Assembly (NCBI RefSeq): GCF_001402875.1
Contig: NZ_CP012946.1
Location: 1,218,001 to 1,282,000 of the forward strand
Origin: Blastochloris viridis
GTDB taxonomy: Bacteria; Pseudomonadota; Alphaproteobacteria; Rhizobiales; Xanthobacteraceae
Direction: 5' to 3'
DNA length: 64,000 nt
Both the position numbers and the translations under genes were made by a program. This document shows positions 18,300-29,226 of the stretch, in pieces (within the stretch, counting starts at the first letter, position 1; each line of letters begins with the position of its first letter). The notes under the pieces were generated by a model that saw nothing but the letters and a program-made list of their open reading frames with translations, was not told the origin of the DNA and ran no database searches.

Positions 18300-18617
18300 G
18301 TGCCTTCCTTTCGGCGGGATTTTGGGGCCATCTCGGTCGAGGTGCACTCGGCCGGATCGAACCGAATCGAACGGCACCTGCGGCAAGGTGCTGGCGGCGG
18401 CATCTTCGGGGCGCACGGGCGCTCGGGGCGATGTTCAGGGTGCGGCAGAAATATTTCAGGATTCCAATATATTAGAGCAGACGCGCCGATGCAATCGGCC
18501 AAGCTGGCGCAAATGCCACCGACGTGGTGAGCTTCTCGACCGGGCATGCGGGCTCGGCGAGGGGCGACGGCCGGTAGCGTGAACAGGCAGCGACCGGAGA
18601 CGCAGCTGAAGATCGGA
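18300..18617. other. Divergent promoter region, bcp / AsmA-like gene
   Basis: About 320 bases between the divergent bcp and the large plus-strand gene. An AT-rich patch (AATATATTAGAG near 18466) could contain a -10 element. No gene is supported; the frame extending upstream of 18618 to 18546 may be a longer N-terminus of the next gene. Confidence 0.4.
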
Positions 18618-21600
18618 ATGACATTGGCAAGTGCCGCGCGACGGCTCCTGAGGTGGGTACGGGGAGCCTCGCGCTGGCCGCTCAACACAATCCGCCGGCG
18701 GCCACGCCTCGCGGCGACGACGCTGTCGCTCGTCGTGCTCGGGGTGATGGTGGTCTACGCCGTGCCCTTTCTGCTGCGCGGGCCGCTGCTCGGCGCGGCG
18801 GTGCCGTGGATCGAGAGTTCGCTGGCCGAGCGGCTCGGCCCCGGATATTCGGTGTCGATCGGGGCCGCCGAGGGCGTCGAGGACGCCGACGGGCTGACCG
18901 TGCTCAAACTGCGCGATCTCACGGTGAAGGAGCCCGACGGCCGCACCGTTGCCACCGTGCCGCTGACCGAGATCGCGCTCGAAAGCGGCGGCCTGTTCGG
19001 GCGGCCCAACCCGCGCCGCATCGACATGTCCGGTGCCGACATGGTGATCGCCATCAATGGCGGCACCGCGACGGTGTCGGCGCGGCCGGCCGGCCAGGGT
19101 ACGCCGGACCCGGTTCCGGTGCCGAGCGTGCCGAAGGCGCCGACCACGGTCGATGACATCGCCAAGCCGACGATGCTGGCGCCGCTGATCGGCATGCTGG
19201 AGGGCATCGAGCGCGACGGTTTCGGCGGGCTCGGACTGTCGTCGATCGGGCTGCGGAACGGCACCTTGGTGATGTTCGACGCCACCAGCGGCCGGCAGTG
19301 GCGGTTCGAGAACATCGTGCTGTCGCTGAGCCGTCCGAGCGAGGGCGGCGTCGCTGTCACCATCGCCTCGGGTGGCCCCAAGGGGCCGTGGTCGTTCACC
19401 GCCACCGTCAGCCACGAGACCGGCGAGGTGCGCGCCATCGACATTGTCGGCCGCGACCTGTCGCCGAAGGACCTGCTGCTGGCATTTGGCCTCGCCGACG
19501 CCGACCTCCACGCCGATTCCGCCGTCGACGTGATGGCGCGCGCTCGTCTCGCCCGCGACGGATCCCTGATCGCCGGCGAGGCACGGCTCCACGCCGGCGC
19601 CGGCCAGATCGGACCGCGCGATCCCCCGGACGACCGGCTGGTGATCGACGAGGCCACCGCCGATCTGCGCTGGGACGTCCAGCGCCGGCTGATCACAATC
19701 GAGCCGGTGATGGTGCAGACCGGCACCAACCGCTTGCTGCTGTCGGCGGCGGTGGTGCCGCCGGCGACCGATGATGGCGCCTGGGTGTGGCGGGTGTTGC
19801 GCGGGCGCTTGGAGCTTGGCGCCGACCGGCCGCGCGAGCCGCCGCTGGTGCTCGATCGCATCCTCGCCCACGGCCGGGTCGAGCCCGCCGCCGGCATCGT
19901 CGCTGTCGACAAGGTCGAGATCGCCGGCGTGACGGTGGCCGCGGCCGCCACCGCGACGCTGATCACCAGCGGCCCCAACCCGTCGCTTCAGCTCGGCATG
20001 ACCGCCAGCCGGATGCCGGCGCACGTGGTCAAGCGGCTGTGGCCGCCGGTGGTGGCGCCCGGCGCCCGCGCCTGGATCCTCAAGAACGTGCAGGCCGGGA
20101 TGCTGGAGCGCGGCGACATCGCGCTCAATTCGCCGCTCGACGCCCTGCTGAAGAAGGAGCTGCCGCTGCCGGACGGCGGCATGCGCGCCGAGTTCGTGCT
20201 GTCGGGCGGCGTGGTGCAGGCGGTCGAGGGCCTGCCGCCGCTGCGCGATTTCAGCGGCACCGCGGTTCTCACCGGCCGCACCGCCAAGATCACGGTGCCG
20301 CACGCGGCGATCGAGTCGTCCGGCCGCCGGCTCGATCTGGCGGATGGGCTGATCGAGATCCCCGATACCTTTCCCAAGGGCGCGCCGACCACCATCCGCT
20401 TCCACACCGAGGGGCCGGCCGACGCCCTGGCCGAGCTGCTGCAGAGCGAGCTGCTGCGGGCGCAGGGCGCCCCGCCGCTCGACCCGCAGACCACGCGCGG
20501 CCAGGTGAGCGGCCAGGTCCAGGTTTCGCTGCCGTTGATGCGCGAGGTGCCGCGCAGCGCCGTGACCTACAACCTCGACCTCCAGCTCACCGGCTTTGCC
20601 GCCGACAAGCAGGTGCGCGGCCAGCGGCTGGAGGCGGCGACGGTCAAGGTCACCGCCTCGTCCAAGGACGGCATCGCCTTCCGTGGCGACGGCAAGGTTG
20701 CCGGCGCGCCGTTCACCTTCGACGTCCGCCGGCCGCACCCGGACGGCGACGCCGAGGTGAAGTTCCAGGGGACGCTGGACGACGCCGCCCGCACCAAGCT
20801 CGGCATCGACGGTCCGAGCGGGGTGCTCACCGGCTCGATGACGTTCAAGGCACAGGGCCGGATCGGCGACCGCGACACCCGGCTGGCGGTGGAGGCCGAC
20901 CTCAAGGAGGTGGCGATTGCCGATCTGGTGCCGGGCTGGGTCAAGCCCAAGGGCAAGGCGGCCAAGGCGAGCTTCACCGTCAACGACAAGGCCGGCGGCG
21001 GGGTGAGGTTCGAAGACCTGGTGCTGGAGGGCAGCGGCGCCTTGATCAAGGGCACGGTCGAGCTCGACGACAGCGGCGATCCGGTGACGCTCAACCTGCC
21101 GACCTTCCAGTTGTCGGACGGCGACCGTGCCGCGCTGAAATTCGAACGCGGCGGCGACGGCGTGATGCGCATCGTGCTGCGCGGCGAGGTGATCGACGGC
21201 CGCGGCCTGATCAAGTCGCTGATGGCCGGCCCGTCGGTGTCGGCGGCGGTGACGCGCCATCGCACCCGGCCGCGCGACCTCGATGTCGAGGCCAAGCTCG
21301 GCGTGGTGGTCGGCCTCAATGGCGAAACCGCGCGGCAGCTCGATCTCCGCATGACCCGGCGCAACGGCGAATTGCGGGCGTTCGCGCTCACCGGCCGCAT
21401 CGGTGGCGGCGACGCCACGCTGAAAGCCGACCTCAAGGCCTATCAGGGCGCGCGCATGGCGGTCATCGCCTATGCCACCGACGCCGGCTCGCTGCTGCGC
21501 TTCGTCGACCTCTACACCAAGGTGTCCGGCGGCGAGTTCTGGATGGTCATCGATCCGCCTTCGGCCGACGGGCTCGGCCAGCAGGAGGGCGTGCTCAACG

Positions 21601-22076
21601 TCGCCAACTTCGCGGTACGCGATTCCGGCCTCGACAAGCTGATCGCCGCGGCGCCGGCCGAACGCGGGTCGGGCCGCTTCGCGGGCGGCGCGCCGGTGCA
21701 CTTCACCAAGATGAAGGTGGAGTTCGTCCGCTCGCCCTCGCGCATCACGCTGCGCGACGGCGTGATCTGGGGGCCGCAGATCGGCGCCACGGTGGAGGGC
21801 CAAATCGACTACGCCAAGAACGAGGTCGGGCTGCGCGGCACCTTCGTGCCGGCTTACGGGCTCAACAATTTGTTTGCCCGCATCCCCATCGTCGGCCTGT
21901 TCATGGGCGGGCCGAACGAGGGTCTGCTCGGCGTGACCTACGAGGTGGTCGGCCGGCCGTCGGCGCCGACCTTGCGCGTCAACCCGATGTCGGCGGTGGC
22001 GCCGGGCTTCCTGCGCAAGCTGTTCGAGTTCCGCGGCGCGCCCGACGCGCCGCCGCCGGACCTGGTGACAAGGTAG
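18618..22076 (+). CDS. Large AsmA-like protein with DUF3971 domain
   Basis: This 1152-aa protein has one N-terminal membrane helix (about residues 30-52, LAATTLSLVVLGVMVVYAVP) and a very long beta-rich, repeat-like periplasmic part, ending in an AsmA-like C-terminal region (GLNNLFARIPIVGLFMGG, then YEVVGRPSAPTLRVNP). These are features of DUF3971/AsmA_2 proteins related to YhdP and TamB, which are thought to form bridges for phospholipid movement between the membranes. The assignment to lipid transport is inferred from the superfamily. ATG 18618 starts the arginine-rich membrane leader; ATG 18546 is an alternative. Confidence 0.82.
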   Translation: MTLASAARRLLRWVRGASRWPLNTIRRRPRLAATTLSLVVLGVMVVYAVPFLLRGPLLGAAVPWIESSLAERLGPGYSVSIGAAEGVEDADGLTVLKLRDLTVKEPDGRTVATVPLTEIALESGGLFGRPNPRRIDMSGADMVIAINGGTATVSARPAGQGTPDPVPVPSVPKAPTTVDDIAKPTMLAPLIGMLEGIERDGFGGLGLSSIGLRNGTLVMFDATSGRQWRFENIVLSLSRPSEGGVAVTIASGGPKGPWSFTATVSHETGEVRAIDIVGRDLSPKDLLLAFGLADADLHADSAVDVMARARLARDGSLIAGEARLHAGAGQIGPRDPPDDRLVIDEATADLRWDVQRRLITIEPVMVQTGTNRLLLSAAVVPPATDDGAWVWRVLRGRLELGADRPREPPLVLDRILAHGRVEPAAGIVAVDKVEIAGVTVAAAATATLITSGPNPSLQLGMTASRMPAHVVKRLWPPVVAPGARAWILKNVQAGMLERGDIALNSPLDALLKKELPLPDGGMRAEFVLSGGVVQAVEGLPPLRDFSGTAVLTGRTAKITVPHAAIESSGRRLDLADGLIEIPDTFPKGAPTTIRFHTEGPADALAELLQSELLRAQGAPPLDPQTTRGQVSGQVQVSLPLMREVPRSAVTYNLDLQLTGFAADKQVRGQRLEAATVKVTASSKDGIAFRGDGKVAGAPFTFDVRRPHPDGDAEVKFQGTLDDAARTKLGIDGPSGVLTGSMTFKAQGRIGDRDTRLAVEADLKEVAIADLVPGWVKPKGKAAKASFTVNDKAGGGVRFEDLVLEGSGALIKGTVELDDSGDPVTLNLPTFQLSDGDRAALKFERGGDGVMRIVLRGEVIDGRGLIKSLMAGPSVSAAVTRHRTRPRDLDVEAKLGVVVGLNGETARQLDLRMTRRNGELRAFALTGRIGGGDATLKADLKAYQGARMAVIAYATDAGSLLRFVDLYTKVSGGEFWMVIDPPSADGLGQQEGVLNVANFAVRDSGLDKLIAAAPAERGSGRFAGGAPVHFTKMKVEFVRSPSRITLRDGVIWGPQIGATVEGQIDYAKNEVGLRGTFVPAYGLNNLFARIPIVGLFMGGPNEGLLGVTYEVVGRPSAPTLRVNPMSAVAPGFLRKLFEFRGAPDAPPPDLVTR

Positions 22077-22313
22077 GGCCGACCACCTCGGAACCACGAC
22101 CGAGACGATTCCCACCCGGCCGCTGCGCGGCCTCCCTCGCAGACGTCGGAGAGGGAGAAAAGACACGATGTTTCAGATGCTTGTCCCTCATCCGCTTTAG
22201 CGGGGAAGGGTGCGCGAGCGAGGGCAGGTGGGGCGTTCGATGGGCGAAGGTCCTCCCGCCCGCAAACTCCCGGGCCGATCAACCGGAAATGGATGAATCA
22301 ACACTCCCGCCGG

Positions 22314-22409
22314 CCTCACCCTGAGGAGGCTGCGAAGCAGCCGTCTCGAAGGGTGGGCGGCCAACCTCATCCTTCGAGACGCGGTCTTTGACCGCTCCTC
22401 AGGATGAGG
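22314..22409. repeat. Paired inverted palindromic units between convergent genes
   Basis: CCTCACCCTGAGGAG (22314-22328) matches the reverse of CTCCTCAGGATGAGG (22395-22409) at 14 of 15 positions. Each half also carries a GTCTCGAAGG-type segment, so two similar units sit head to head. Units with this CCTCA..TGAGGAG..CTCGAAGG pattern are dispersed in Bradyrhizobium and Rhodopseudomonas genomes. It lies in the 341-base gap between convergent genes and may end both transcripts; nothing else was seen in that gap. Confidence 0.75.
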
Positions 22410-22417
22410 TCCAGGCG

Positions 22418-23671
22418 TTACACCGGCTTCAGCAGGATGTGGCGCTTCCGGCCGAGCGAGAGCTTGATGACGCCGCCGCCGGCAAGGTCGGACTCGCCGA
22501 GCACCGCGCGCTCGTCCTCGACCGTGACGTCGTTGACCTTGAGCCCGCCGCCCTTGACCTGACGCCGCGCCTCGCCGTTGGAGGCAACCAGTCCGGCCTC
22601 GACGAACGCCGCCAGCACGCCGAAGCCCTCGGCGAGCCGCGCCGCCGCAATCTCGACCGTCGGCAGCGTCTCGGCCAGCGCGCCATCCTCGAAGGTGCGG
22701 CGCGCGGTCTCGGCGGCGGCATCGGCGGCGTCGCGGCCGTGCAGCAGCGCGGTCGCCTCGGTGGCGAGGATCTTCTTGGCCTCGTTGATCTCGGCGTCCT
22801 GGAGCGCCGCCAGCCGGCCGACCTCATCCAGCGGCAGGGTGGTGAACAGCTTGAGGAAGCGCGGCACGTCGGCGTCCTCGGTGTTGCGCCAGAACTGCCA
22901 GTACTCATACGGCGCGCGCATGTCGGCATTGAGCCAGACCGCGCCTTCGGCGGTCTTGCCCATCTTGGCGCCGGAGGCGGTGGTGATCAGCGGGCAGGTC
23001 AGCGCGTAGAGCTGCGAGGTGCCCATGCGGCGGCCAAGGTCGATGCCGGAGACGATGTTGCCCCACTGGTCGGAGCCGCCCATCTGCAGGATGCAGCCGG
23101 TGCGCTTGTAGAGTTCGACGAAGTCGTAGGCCTGCAGGATCGAATAGTTGAATTCCAGGAACGACAGTTCCTGCTCGCGCTCCAGCCGCATCTTCACCGA
23201 ATCGAAGCTGAGCATGCGGTTGATCGAGAAATGGCGGCCGACATCGCGCAGGAACTCGATGTAGTTGATCGAGGCCAGCCACTCGGCATTGTCGATCATC
23301 AAGGCGTCGTTCTTGCCGTCGCCGAAGGTGATGAAGCGCGAGAAAACGGTTCTCAGGCTCTCTTTGTTGGCCGTAATCTGCTCATAGGACAGAATGCGGC
23401 GGGCCTCGTCCTTGCCGGAGGGGTCGCCGACGCGGGTGGTGCCGCCGCCCATGAGCGCGATCGGCTTCTGGCCGGTCTGCTGCAGCCAGTGCAGCATCAT
23501 GATCGAGAGCAGGTGCCCGACGTGCAGCGAGGGTCCGGTGCAGTCATAGCCGACATAGGCCACCACCCGACCGTCGCGGGCGGCCTGATCGAGGCCATAC
23601 GCGTCGGAGATCTGGTTGATGAAGCCGCGGGTCGACAGAACGTGCAGGAAATCGCTGGTGTATGTGGTCAT
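22418..23671 (-). CDS. tyrS: Tyrosyl-tRNA synthetase
   Basis: This 417-aa class I synthetase attaches tyrosine to tRNA-Tyr. The HIGH motif appears as HVGHL (in [13 protein letters not shown]) and the KMSKS motif as KMGKT, the common TyrS variant. [12 protein letters not shown] is the tyrosine-site block, and a C-terminal S4 RNA-binding domain (about residues 345-415) ends the protein. ATG 23671 gives the normal length. It is divergent from anmK, 64 bases away. Confidence 0.97.
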   Translation of the reverse strand: MTTYTSDFLHVLSTRGFINQISDAYGLDQAARDGRVVAYVGYDCTGPSLHVGHLLSIMMLHWLQQTGQKPIALMGGGTTRVGDPSGKDEARRILSYEQITANKESLRTVFSRFITFGDGKNDALMIDNAEWLASINYIEFLRDVGRHFSINRMLSFDSVKMRLEREQELSFLEFNYSILQAYDFVELYKRTGCILQMGGSDQWGNIVSGIDLGRRMGTSQLYALTCPLITTASGAKMGKTAEGAVWLNADMRAPYEYWQFWRNTEDADVPRFLKLFTTLPLDEVGRLAALQDAEINEAKKILATEATALLHGRDAADAAAETARRTFEDGALAETLPTVEIAAARLAEGFGVLAAFVEAGLVASNGEARRQVKGGGLKVNDVTVEDERAVLGESDLAGGGVIKLSLGRKRHILLKPV

Positions 23672-23735
23672 CGTGGCTTGGAGTGGTCCATACGATCGGC
23701 TGGGTGTAACAGGCTCGAACGGGGTTTAACGGGAA

Positions 23736-24902
23736 ATGCCGGACGACATGGTCCGCGGGGCGCTCGGATTGATGAGCGGGACGTCGCTCGACGGCGTCGA
23801 TGTCGCTTATCTGATGACCGATGGCAAGCGGGTGCGGGCGTTCGGACCGACCGGCTACCGCCCATTCGCCGCCGCCGAGCGGAAAATCCTGCGGGCGGCA
23901 CTTGACGACGCGAACGATCTGGTCGACCGCACCGCCCGGCCGGGTGCCCTCGCCGAGGCCGAGGCCATCGTCACCCGCGCCAGTGCGGAGGCGGTGGAGG
24001 CGTGGCAGATCGCCAATCGCGCCTGGCTGGCGGTGGAGGGCGGCCGCAGCGGCGCACCGGCGCCGCCACCGGTCGACGTGGTCGGCTTCCATGGCCAGAC
24101 CGTGCTGCACCGGCCCGAGGCCCGGCTGACGGTGCAGCTCGGCGACGGCCGGGCGCTGGCCGAACGGCTCGGTCTGCCGGTGGTCTACGACTTCCGCGCT
24201 GCCGACGTCGCTGCCGGCGGGCAGGGCGCGCCGCTGGTGCCGGTGTTCCACCGCGCTTTGGCCCGCGACGTCGACCGGCCGCAGCCGCTCGCCATCCTCA
24301 ATCTCGGCGGTGTCGCCAATGTCACGGCGATCGACGGCGACGCCGACCCGGTCGCCTGCGACGTCGGCCCCGGCAACGCCTTGATCGACGATTTCGTCAC
24401 GGATCGCACCGGCGCGGCGATGGATGCGGGCGGCAAGCTGGCGGCGGCGGGACGGGTGGACGAGGACGCGGTGCGCCGGCTGCTCGGCATGCACTTCTTC
24501 ACGCTGCCGCCTCCTAAGTCATTGGACCGCAATGCCTTCAAGGTCGCGGCCAAGGTCCATGGCGGCTTGGCGCGGGCGAGCCTTGAGGATGGCGCGGCCA
24601 CGCTCACCGCCTTCACTGCCGCCGCGGTGGCGCGCGTCGTGCCCCACCTCAAGCGGCCGCCGAAAAGCTGGATCGTTGCCGGCGGCGGTGCCCACAACCC
24701 GACGCTGCTGCGGATGCTGGCCGAACGGCTGGCGCCGGCGCGGGTGGAAACCGCCGAGCGGGCCGGCTGGTCGAGCGATCACATGGAGGCGCAGGCGTTC
24801 GCGTTCCTGGCGGTGCGGGCGCTCGATCGCCTGCCGCTGTCCTACCCCTCGACCACCGGCGTGCCGGTGCCGATGACCGGCGGGGTGGTGGCACGGCCGT
24901 GA
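23736..24902 (+). CDS. anmK: Anhydro-N-acetylmuramic acid kinase
   Basis: This 388-aa sugar kinase phosphorylates 1,6-anhydro-MurNAc released during peptidoglycan turnover, opening the anhydro ring to give MurNAc-6-phosphate. The ATP loop GLMSGTSLDGVDVAYL is diagnostic, and VGFHGQTVLHRP, CDVGPGNALIDD and VAGGGAHNPTLL are further family blocks. ATG 23736 is used, with a second in-frame ATG four codons later. The family length is normal. No other recycling gene is adjacent. Confidence 0.95.
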   Translation: MPDDMVRGALGLMSGTSLDGVDVAYLMTDGKRVRAFGPTGYRPFAAAERKILRAALDDANDLVDRTARPGALAEAEAIVTRASAEAVEAWQIANRAWLAVEGGRSGAPAPPPVDVVGFHGQTVLHRPEARLTVQLGDGRALAERLGLPVVYDFRAADVAAGGQGAPLVPVFHRALARDVDRPQPLAILNLGGVANVTAIDGDADPVACDVGPGNALIDDFVTDRTGAAMDAGGKLAAAGRVDEDAVRRLLGMHFFTLPPPKSLDRNAFKVAAKVHGGLARASLEDGAATLTAFTAAAVARVVPHLKRPPKSWIVAGGGAHNPTLLRMLAERLAPARVETAERAGWSSDHMEAQAFAFLAVRALDRLPLSYPSTTGVPVPMTGGVVARP

Positions 24903-25240
24903 GGCACCCTCCGTCGCCGCCGGGGCAGATTACGACCGAGACTGGCACAGGCCCGCCGTCGAGATTGAGCACGTCAACACCGAAACGGTCGCCGCTGCCG
25001 CTTGGCTAGAGCGCCCGCCGATCTGATTGAGCCGGGTTGTCGCTCTAAGTCTTTGAATTATCGTATTCTCTTTCGCAAAACCGGTATCCACTTTTGCGGA
25101 GAATGCTCTAGCTGAAACCACAAGCCCGACACCGCCACGGATATGCCTGCCCGCGGTCGTCGGCGTGTTTGGTTGCCGTTCGGGCTCTTGAGACAGCGAG
25201 CGCCGAACAGGTGTGCCGGAGGTAGAGATTTAACTTTCCC
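24903..25240. other. Gap between anmK and the sigma-54 activator gene
   Basis: About 340 bases without a gene, holding the MITE-like repeat copy described at 25006-25111. The rest shows nothing recognisable. It marks the left border of an accessory stretch that runs to about 34260. Confidence 0.6.
25006..25111 (+). repeat. MITE-like element, copy 1 (flanked by CTAG)
   Basis: The element begins CTAGAGCGCC and ends GAATGCTCTAG, with TA/CTAG at both edges and short GAGC/GCTC termini. Inside are two hairpin-forming parts: AGAGCG...CGCTCT and GCAAAA...TTTTGC. Copies 2 (29000-29103, same direction) and 3 (33707-33815, reversed) share most of the sequence. It has no coding capacity. Confidence 0.88.
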
Positions 25241-27184
25241 TCAAGGCACACACCGGCTGACCGTCCCGCTCTGGTGCCGGTTGCCGCCCATGCGGCGATA
25301 GAGCGTGGTGCGGCTGATGCCGAGGCGGCGGGCAGCTTCGGAGAGGTTGCCGCCGCTGGTGCGCACGGTGCGCTCGATCAGCGAATCCGAGGCCGCCCGC
25401 AGCGACAGGACGCCCTCAGCGTCATTCGGCCGCGCCCGCTCCGGTCGCTGCAACTCGTCGACCAGTTCCTCCGGCAGATGGTGCCAGCCGATGACGGTTT
25501 CGCCCGGGTCCCGCAGGGCCGAGGCGAAGCGCAGCACATTGGCCAACTCGCGCAAATTGCCGGGCCATGGATAGTCGCCCAGCGCAGCCAGTACTGCCGG
25601 CTCCAGCATCAGTCCGGCTCCGGGCTCGAAGCGTTCGAGCAGGCTGGTCACCAGGACCGGGAAGTCGCTGCGCGCTCTGAGCGGCGGCAAAGTCAGCGTG
25701 ATGCCGTTGAGGCGGTAGTAGAGGTCGGCCCGGAAACGGCCGCGCTCGACCTCGAGCTTGAGTGGCCGGTGGCTGGCGGCGATCAAGGCGAAATCGACCG
25801 TGGCCGGCTTGCCCCCGCCCAGCGGCACCACTTGGCGTTCCTGCAGCACCCGCAACAGCCGGCTTTGCAGTGGCAGCGGCATGTCGCCAATTTCGTCTAG
25901 AAAGAGCGTGCTGCCGTGGGCCTCGCGGATGCGCCCCGCAGAGCCCTCGCGCCGGGCTCCGGTGAAAGCGCCGGGGGCATAGCCGAACAGCTCGGCCTCG
26001 ATCAGATGCTCCGGCAGGGCCGCACAGTTGATCGCCACCATGGCCCGCTGCCGCCGCGGGCCGGAGGCGTGGATGGCGGCGGCCACCATCTCCTTGCCCA
26101 CCCCGGATTCGCCATGGAGCAAAATCGGGATCGGCTTGCCCACCATCTTGCGTGCCCGCTCCAGGCACTGGCGCATGCGCTCGTCGCCGGTGTCCAGTTC
26201 GGCCAGAGCGTCGCGCACCTCGGCTGCCCGGCGGGGCGGGGCCACAGGGGCGGGCGAGCGCCCCGGTTCGGCCTTGAGGAACAGGCGCCGGCCGCAGCGC
26301 GTCTTTACGTCAAGCACAGCGCCGGGACGCTCGCGCGTCCGCTGCAGCAGCCCGCCCGAGGCCAGCGCCAGCACGCCGTCGATGCCGGCACGGCCGATCT
26401 CGGCGTCCGCCAACGCCAGCAGGCTGAGCGCAGTGCGATTGGCGCCGACGATACGGCCGTCCTCATCCAGCGCCACCAGCCCTTCGGCCAGGGTGCCGAT
26501 GCCCTCGGCCTGGGGATGGAGCCGCAGCCGCGCCGCGCGCTGGTGCCTGAGCTCGAACATGCGGCTTTCGATCATGTAGCTGGCGGTCTGCACCAGCCCC
26601 AGGGTATGGGGATGGCGAGCGCCATGGTGGCCGGAAATGTCGATCACGCCCAAGAGCTTGCCGTCGCTGCCCATCACCGGGGCCGCGGTGCAGGTGAGGA
26701 AGCGGTTGCAGTCGAGGAAGTGCTCGCTGCCGTGCACCGCCACCGGCACCCGTTCGGCCAATGCCGTGCCGATGGCGTTGGTGCCGCGGTCCTGCTCATG
26801 CCACGAGGCGCCCGGCTGGAGCGCCACCCGCTCGGCCCGCTTGAGGAATTCCGGATCGCCCAGCGCCTCGATCAGCAGGCCCTGGTCGTCTGCCAGGATC
26901 ACCATGCTGCCCGAGCCGCTGACCTGGCTGAAGAGGTATTCGATCACCGGCCTGGCCTGGCGCAGCAGTTCGCGCCGTTGCTCCAGCGTCTGCTCGAGCC
27001 GCGGCGGCGACACTGGCTCGGGCGTGGCCGGCCCGGCCAGCGGTTCCAGGCCGGCCTTGAGACAGCGCTCCCAGGAGCGGCTGACGGTGGCGTTGACCAG
27101 CCCCGGCGGCGGCATCTGGCCCCGGTCCAGCATGCGCCGCGCATGGCGCACCGGGGACTGCCCCGGATTGCTTGCGTAAGTCAT
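25241..27184 (-). CDS. acoR: Sigma-54-dependent activator, AcoR family
   Basis: This 647-aa enhancer-binding protein has an N-terminal GAF-type sensor (about residues 75-210), a PAS-like part (about 225-290), an AAA+ domain and a Fis-type helix-turn-helix (SEAARRLGISRTTLYRRM) at the C-terminus. The AAA+ domain has Walker A GESGVGKEM, the sigma-54 contact loop GAFTGA and Walker B LFLDEIGDMP. The order is that of AcoR-type regulators of acetoin, alcohol and aldehyde catabolism. It is divergent from the aldehyde dehydrogenase gene, whose upstream region has a -24/-12 promoter. The specific inducer is unknown. Confidence 0.92.
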   Translation of the reverse strand: MTYASNPGQSPVRHARRMLDRGQMPPPGLVNATVSRSWERCLKAGLEPLAGPATPEPVSPPRLEQTLEQRRELLRQARPVIEYLFSQVSGSGSMVILADDQGLLIEALGDPEFLKRAERVALQPGASWHEQDRGTNAIGTALAERVPVAVHGSEHFLDCNRFLTCTAAPVMGSDGKLLGVIDISGHHGARHPHTLGLVQTASYMIESRMFELRHQRAARLRLHPQAEGIGTLAEGLVALDEDGRIVGANRTALSLLALADAEIGRAGIDGVLALASGGLLQRTRERPGAVLDVKTRCGRRLFLKAEPGRSPAPVAPPRRAAEVRDALAELDTGDERMRQCLERARKMVGKPIPILLHGESGVGKEMVAAAIHASGPRRQRAMVAINCAALPEHLIEAELFGYAPGAFTGARREGSAGRIREAHGSTLFLDEIGDMPLPLQSRLLRVLQERQVVPLGGGKPATVDFALIAASHRPLKLEVERGRFRADLYYRLNGITLTLPPLRARSDFPVLVTSLLERFEPGAGLMLEPAVLAALGDYPWPGNLRELANVLRFASALRDPGETVIGWHHLPEELVDELQRPERARPNDAEGVLSLRAASDSLIERTVRTSGGNLSEAARRLGISRTTLYRRMGGNRHQSGTVSRCVP

Positions 27185-27307
27185 CTCGGTGTCCTCCCGT
27201 TGGGTGGGGCGTCCTGCCCAGGGGCGGTCGCCTCGCGTTATTAACGGGTAGTGTCACTGTCGAGCCGCCCGGGTGCAAGTGAAACCGTGTGGTGCCCCTG
27301 CGTTGTT

Positions 27308-27321
27308 CTGTTTCGCAACAG
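27308..27321. promoter_or_regulatory. Candidate activator-binding inverted repeat
   Basis: CTGTTTCGCAACAG: perfect five-base arms around TCGC, about 100 bases upstream of the predicted sigma-54 start site. The position suits an upstream site for the divergent AcoR-type activator. Assignment is by position and symmetry only. Confidence 0.5.
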
Positions 27322-27395
27322 GCGTGGCAAATCGGTGCAGCCATTTCAACTGGCGGGGCGGCAGCATATTCCTTTTCGTTCAAAGGATTGGGCGC

Positions 27396-27412
27396 TTGGC
27401 ACGTGACGTGCA
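27396..27412 (+). promoter_or_regulatory. Sigma-54 (-24/-12) promoter of the aldehyde dehydrogenase gene
   Basis: TTGGCACGTGACGTGCA has the invariant GG (27398-27399) and GC (27410-27411) separated by exactly ten bases, and the TGGCAC half matches the consensus. It lies 71 bases before the start codon and faces away from the AcoR-type gene. Confidence 0.85.
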
Positions 27413-27482
27413 GCGGAGCGTGTGGCCGCCGGCAACAAGGCGGCACAGACCAATCCAACCAAGGAACGGGGAGGAAGACACC

Positions 27483-28999
<1,517 letters not shown>

Positions 29000-29003
<4 letters not shown>

Positions 29004-29103
29004 AGCGTCCGCCGATCTGATTGAAACAAGCGGACGCTCTAAGTCTTTGAGTTCGCATTCTCTTCCGCAAAACCGGTTCCCACTTTTGCGGAGAATGCTC
29101 TAA
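29000..29103 (+). repeat. MITE-like element, copy 2 (overlaps a stop codon)
   Basis: Same element as 25006-25111, same direction, from CTAGAGCGTCC to GAATGCTCTAA. The left hairpin is perfect here: AGAGCGTCCG pairs with CGGACGCTCT. The left edge is CTAG and the right edge CTAA, consistent with a TA duplication. Its first bases form the stop codon of the aldehyde dehydrogenase gene. Confidence 0.88.
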
Positions 29104-29226
29104 GCCCCGAAGCGCCCGCTTCTCCGCTCATTCCCTCGAAACTCCTCCCCGGTGCGCGCGCTTGGACATGCCGCCACGGGGAACGGCCGGGGTCTGCCCG
29201 GCCGGCCAGCCAACAGAGAGATTCCC

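Noticed and set aside
18456..22166. A 1236-codon open frame on the minus strand opposite the AsmA-like gene
   Set aside because: His/Arg/Ala-rich translation with no family pattern; a GC-rich third-position shadow of the real gene, whose membrane leader and AsmA ending are clear.
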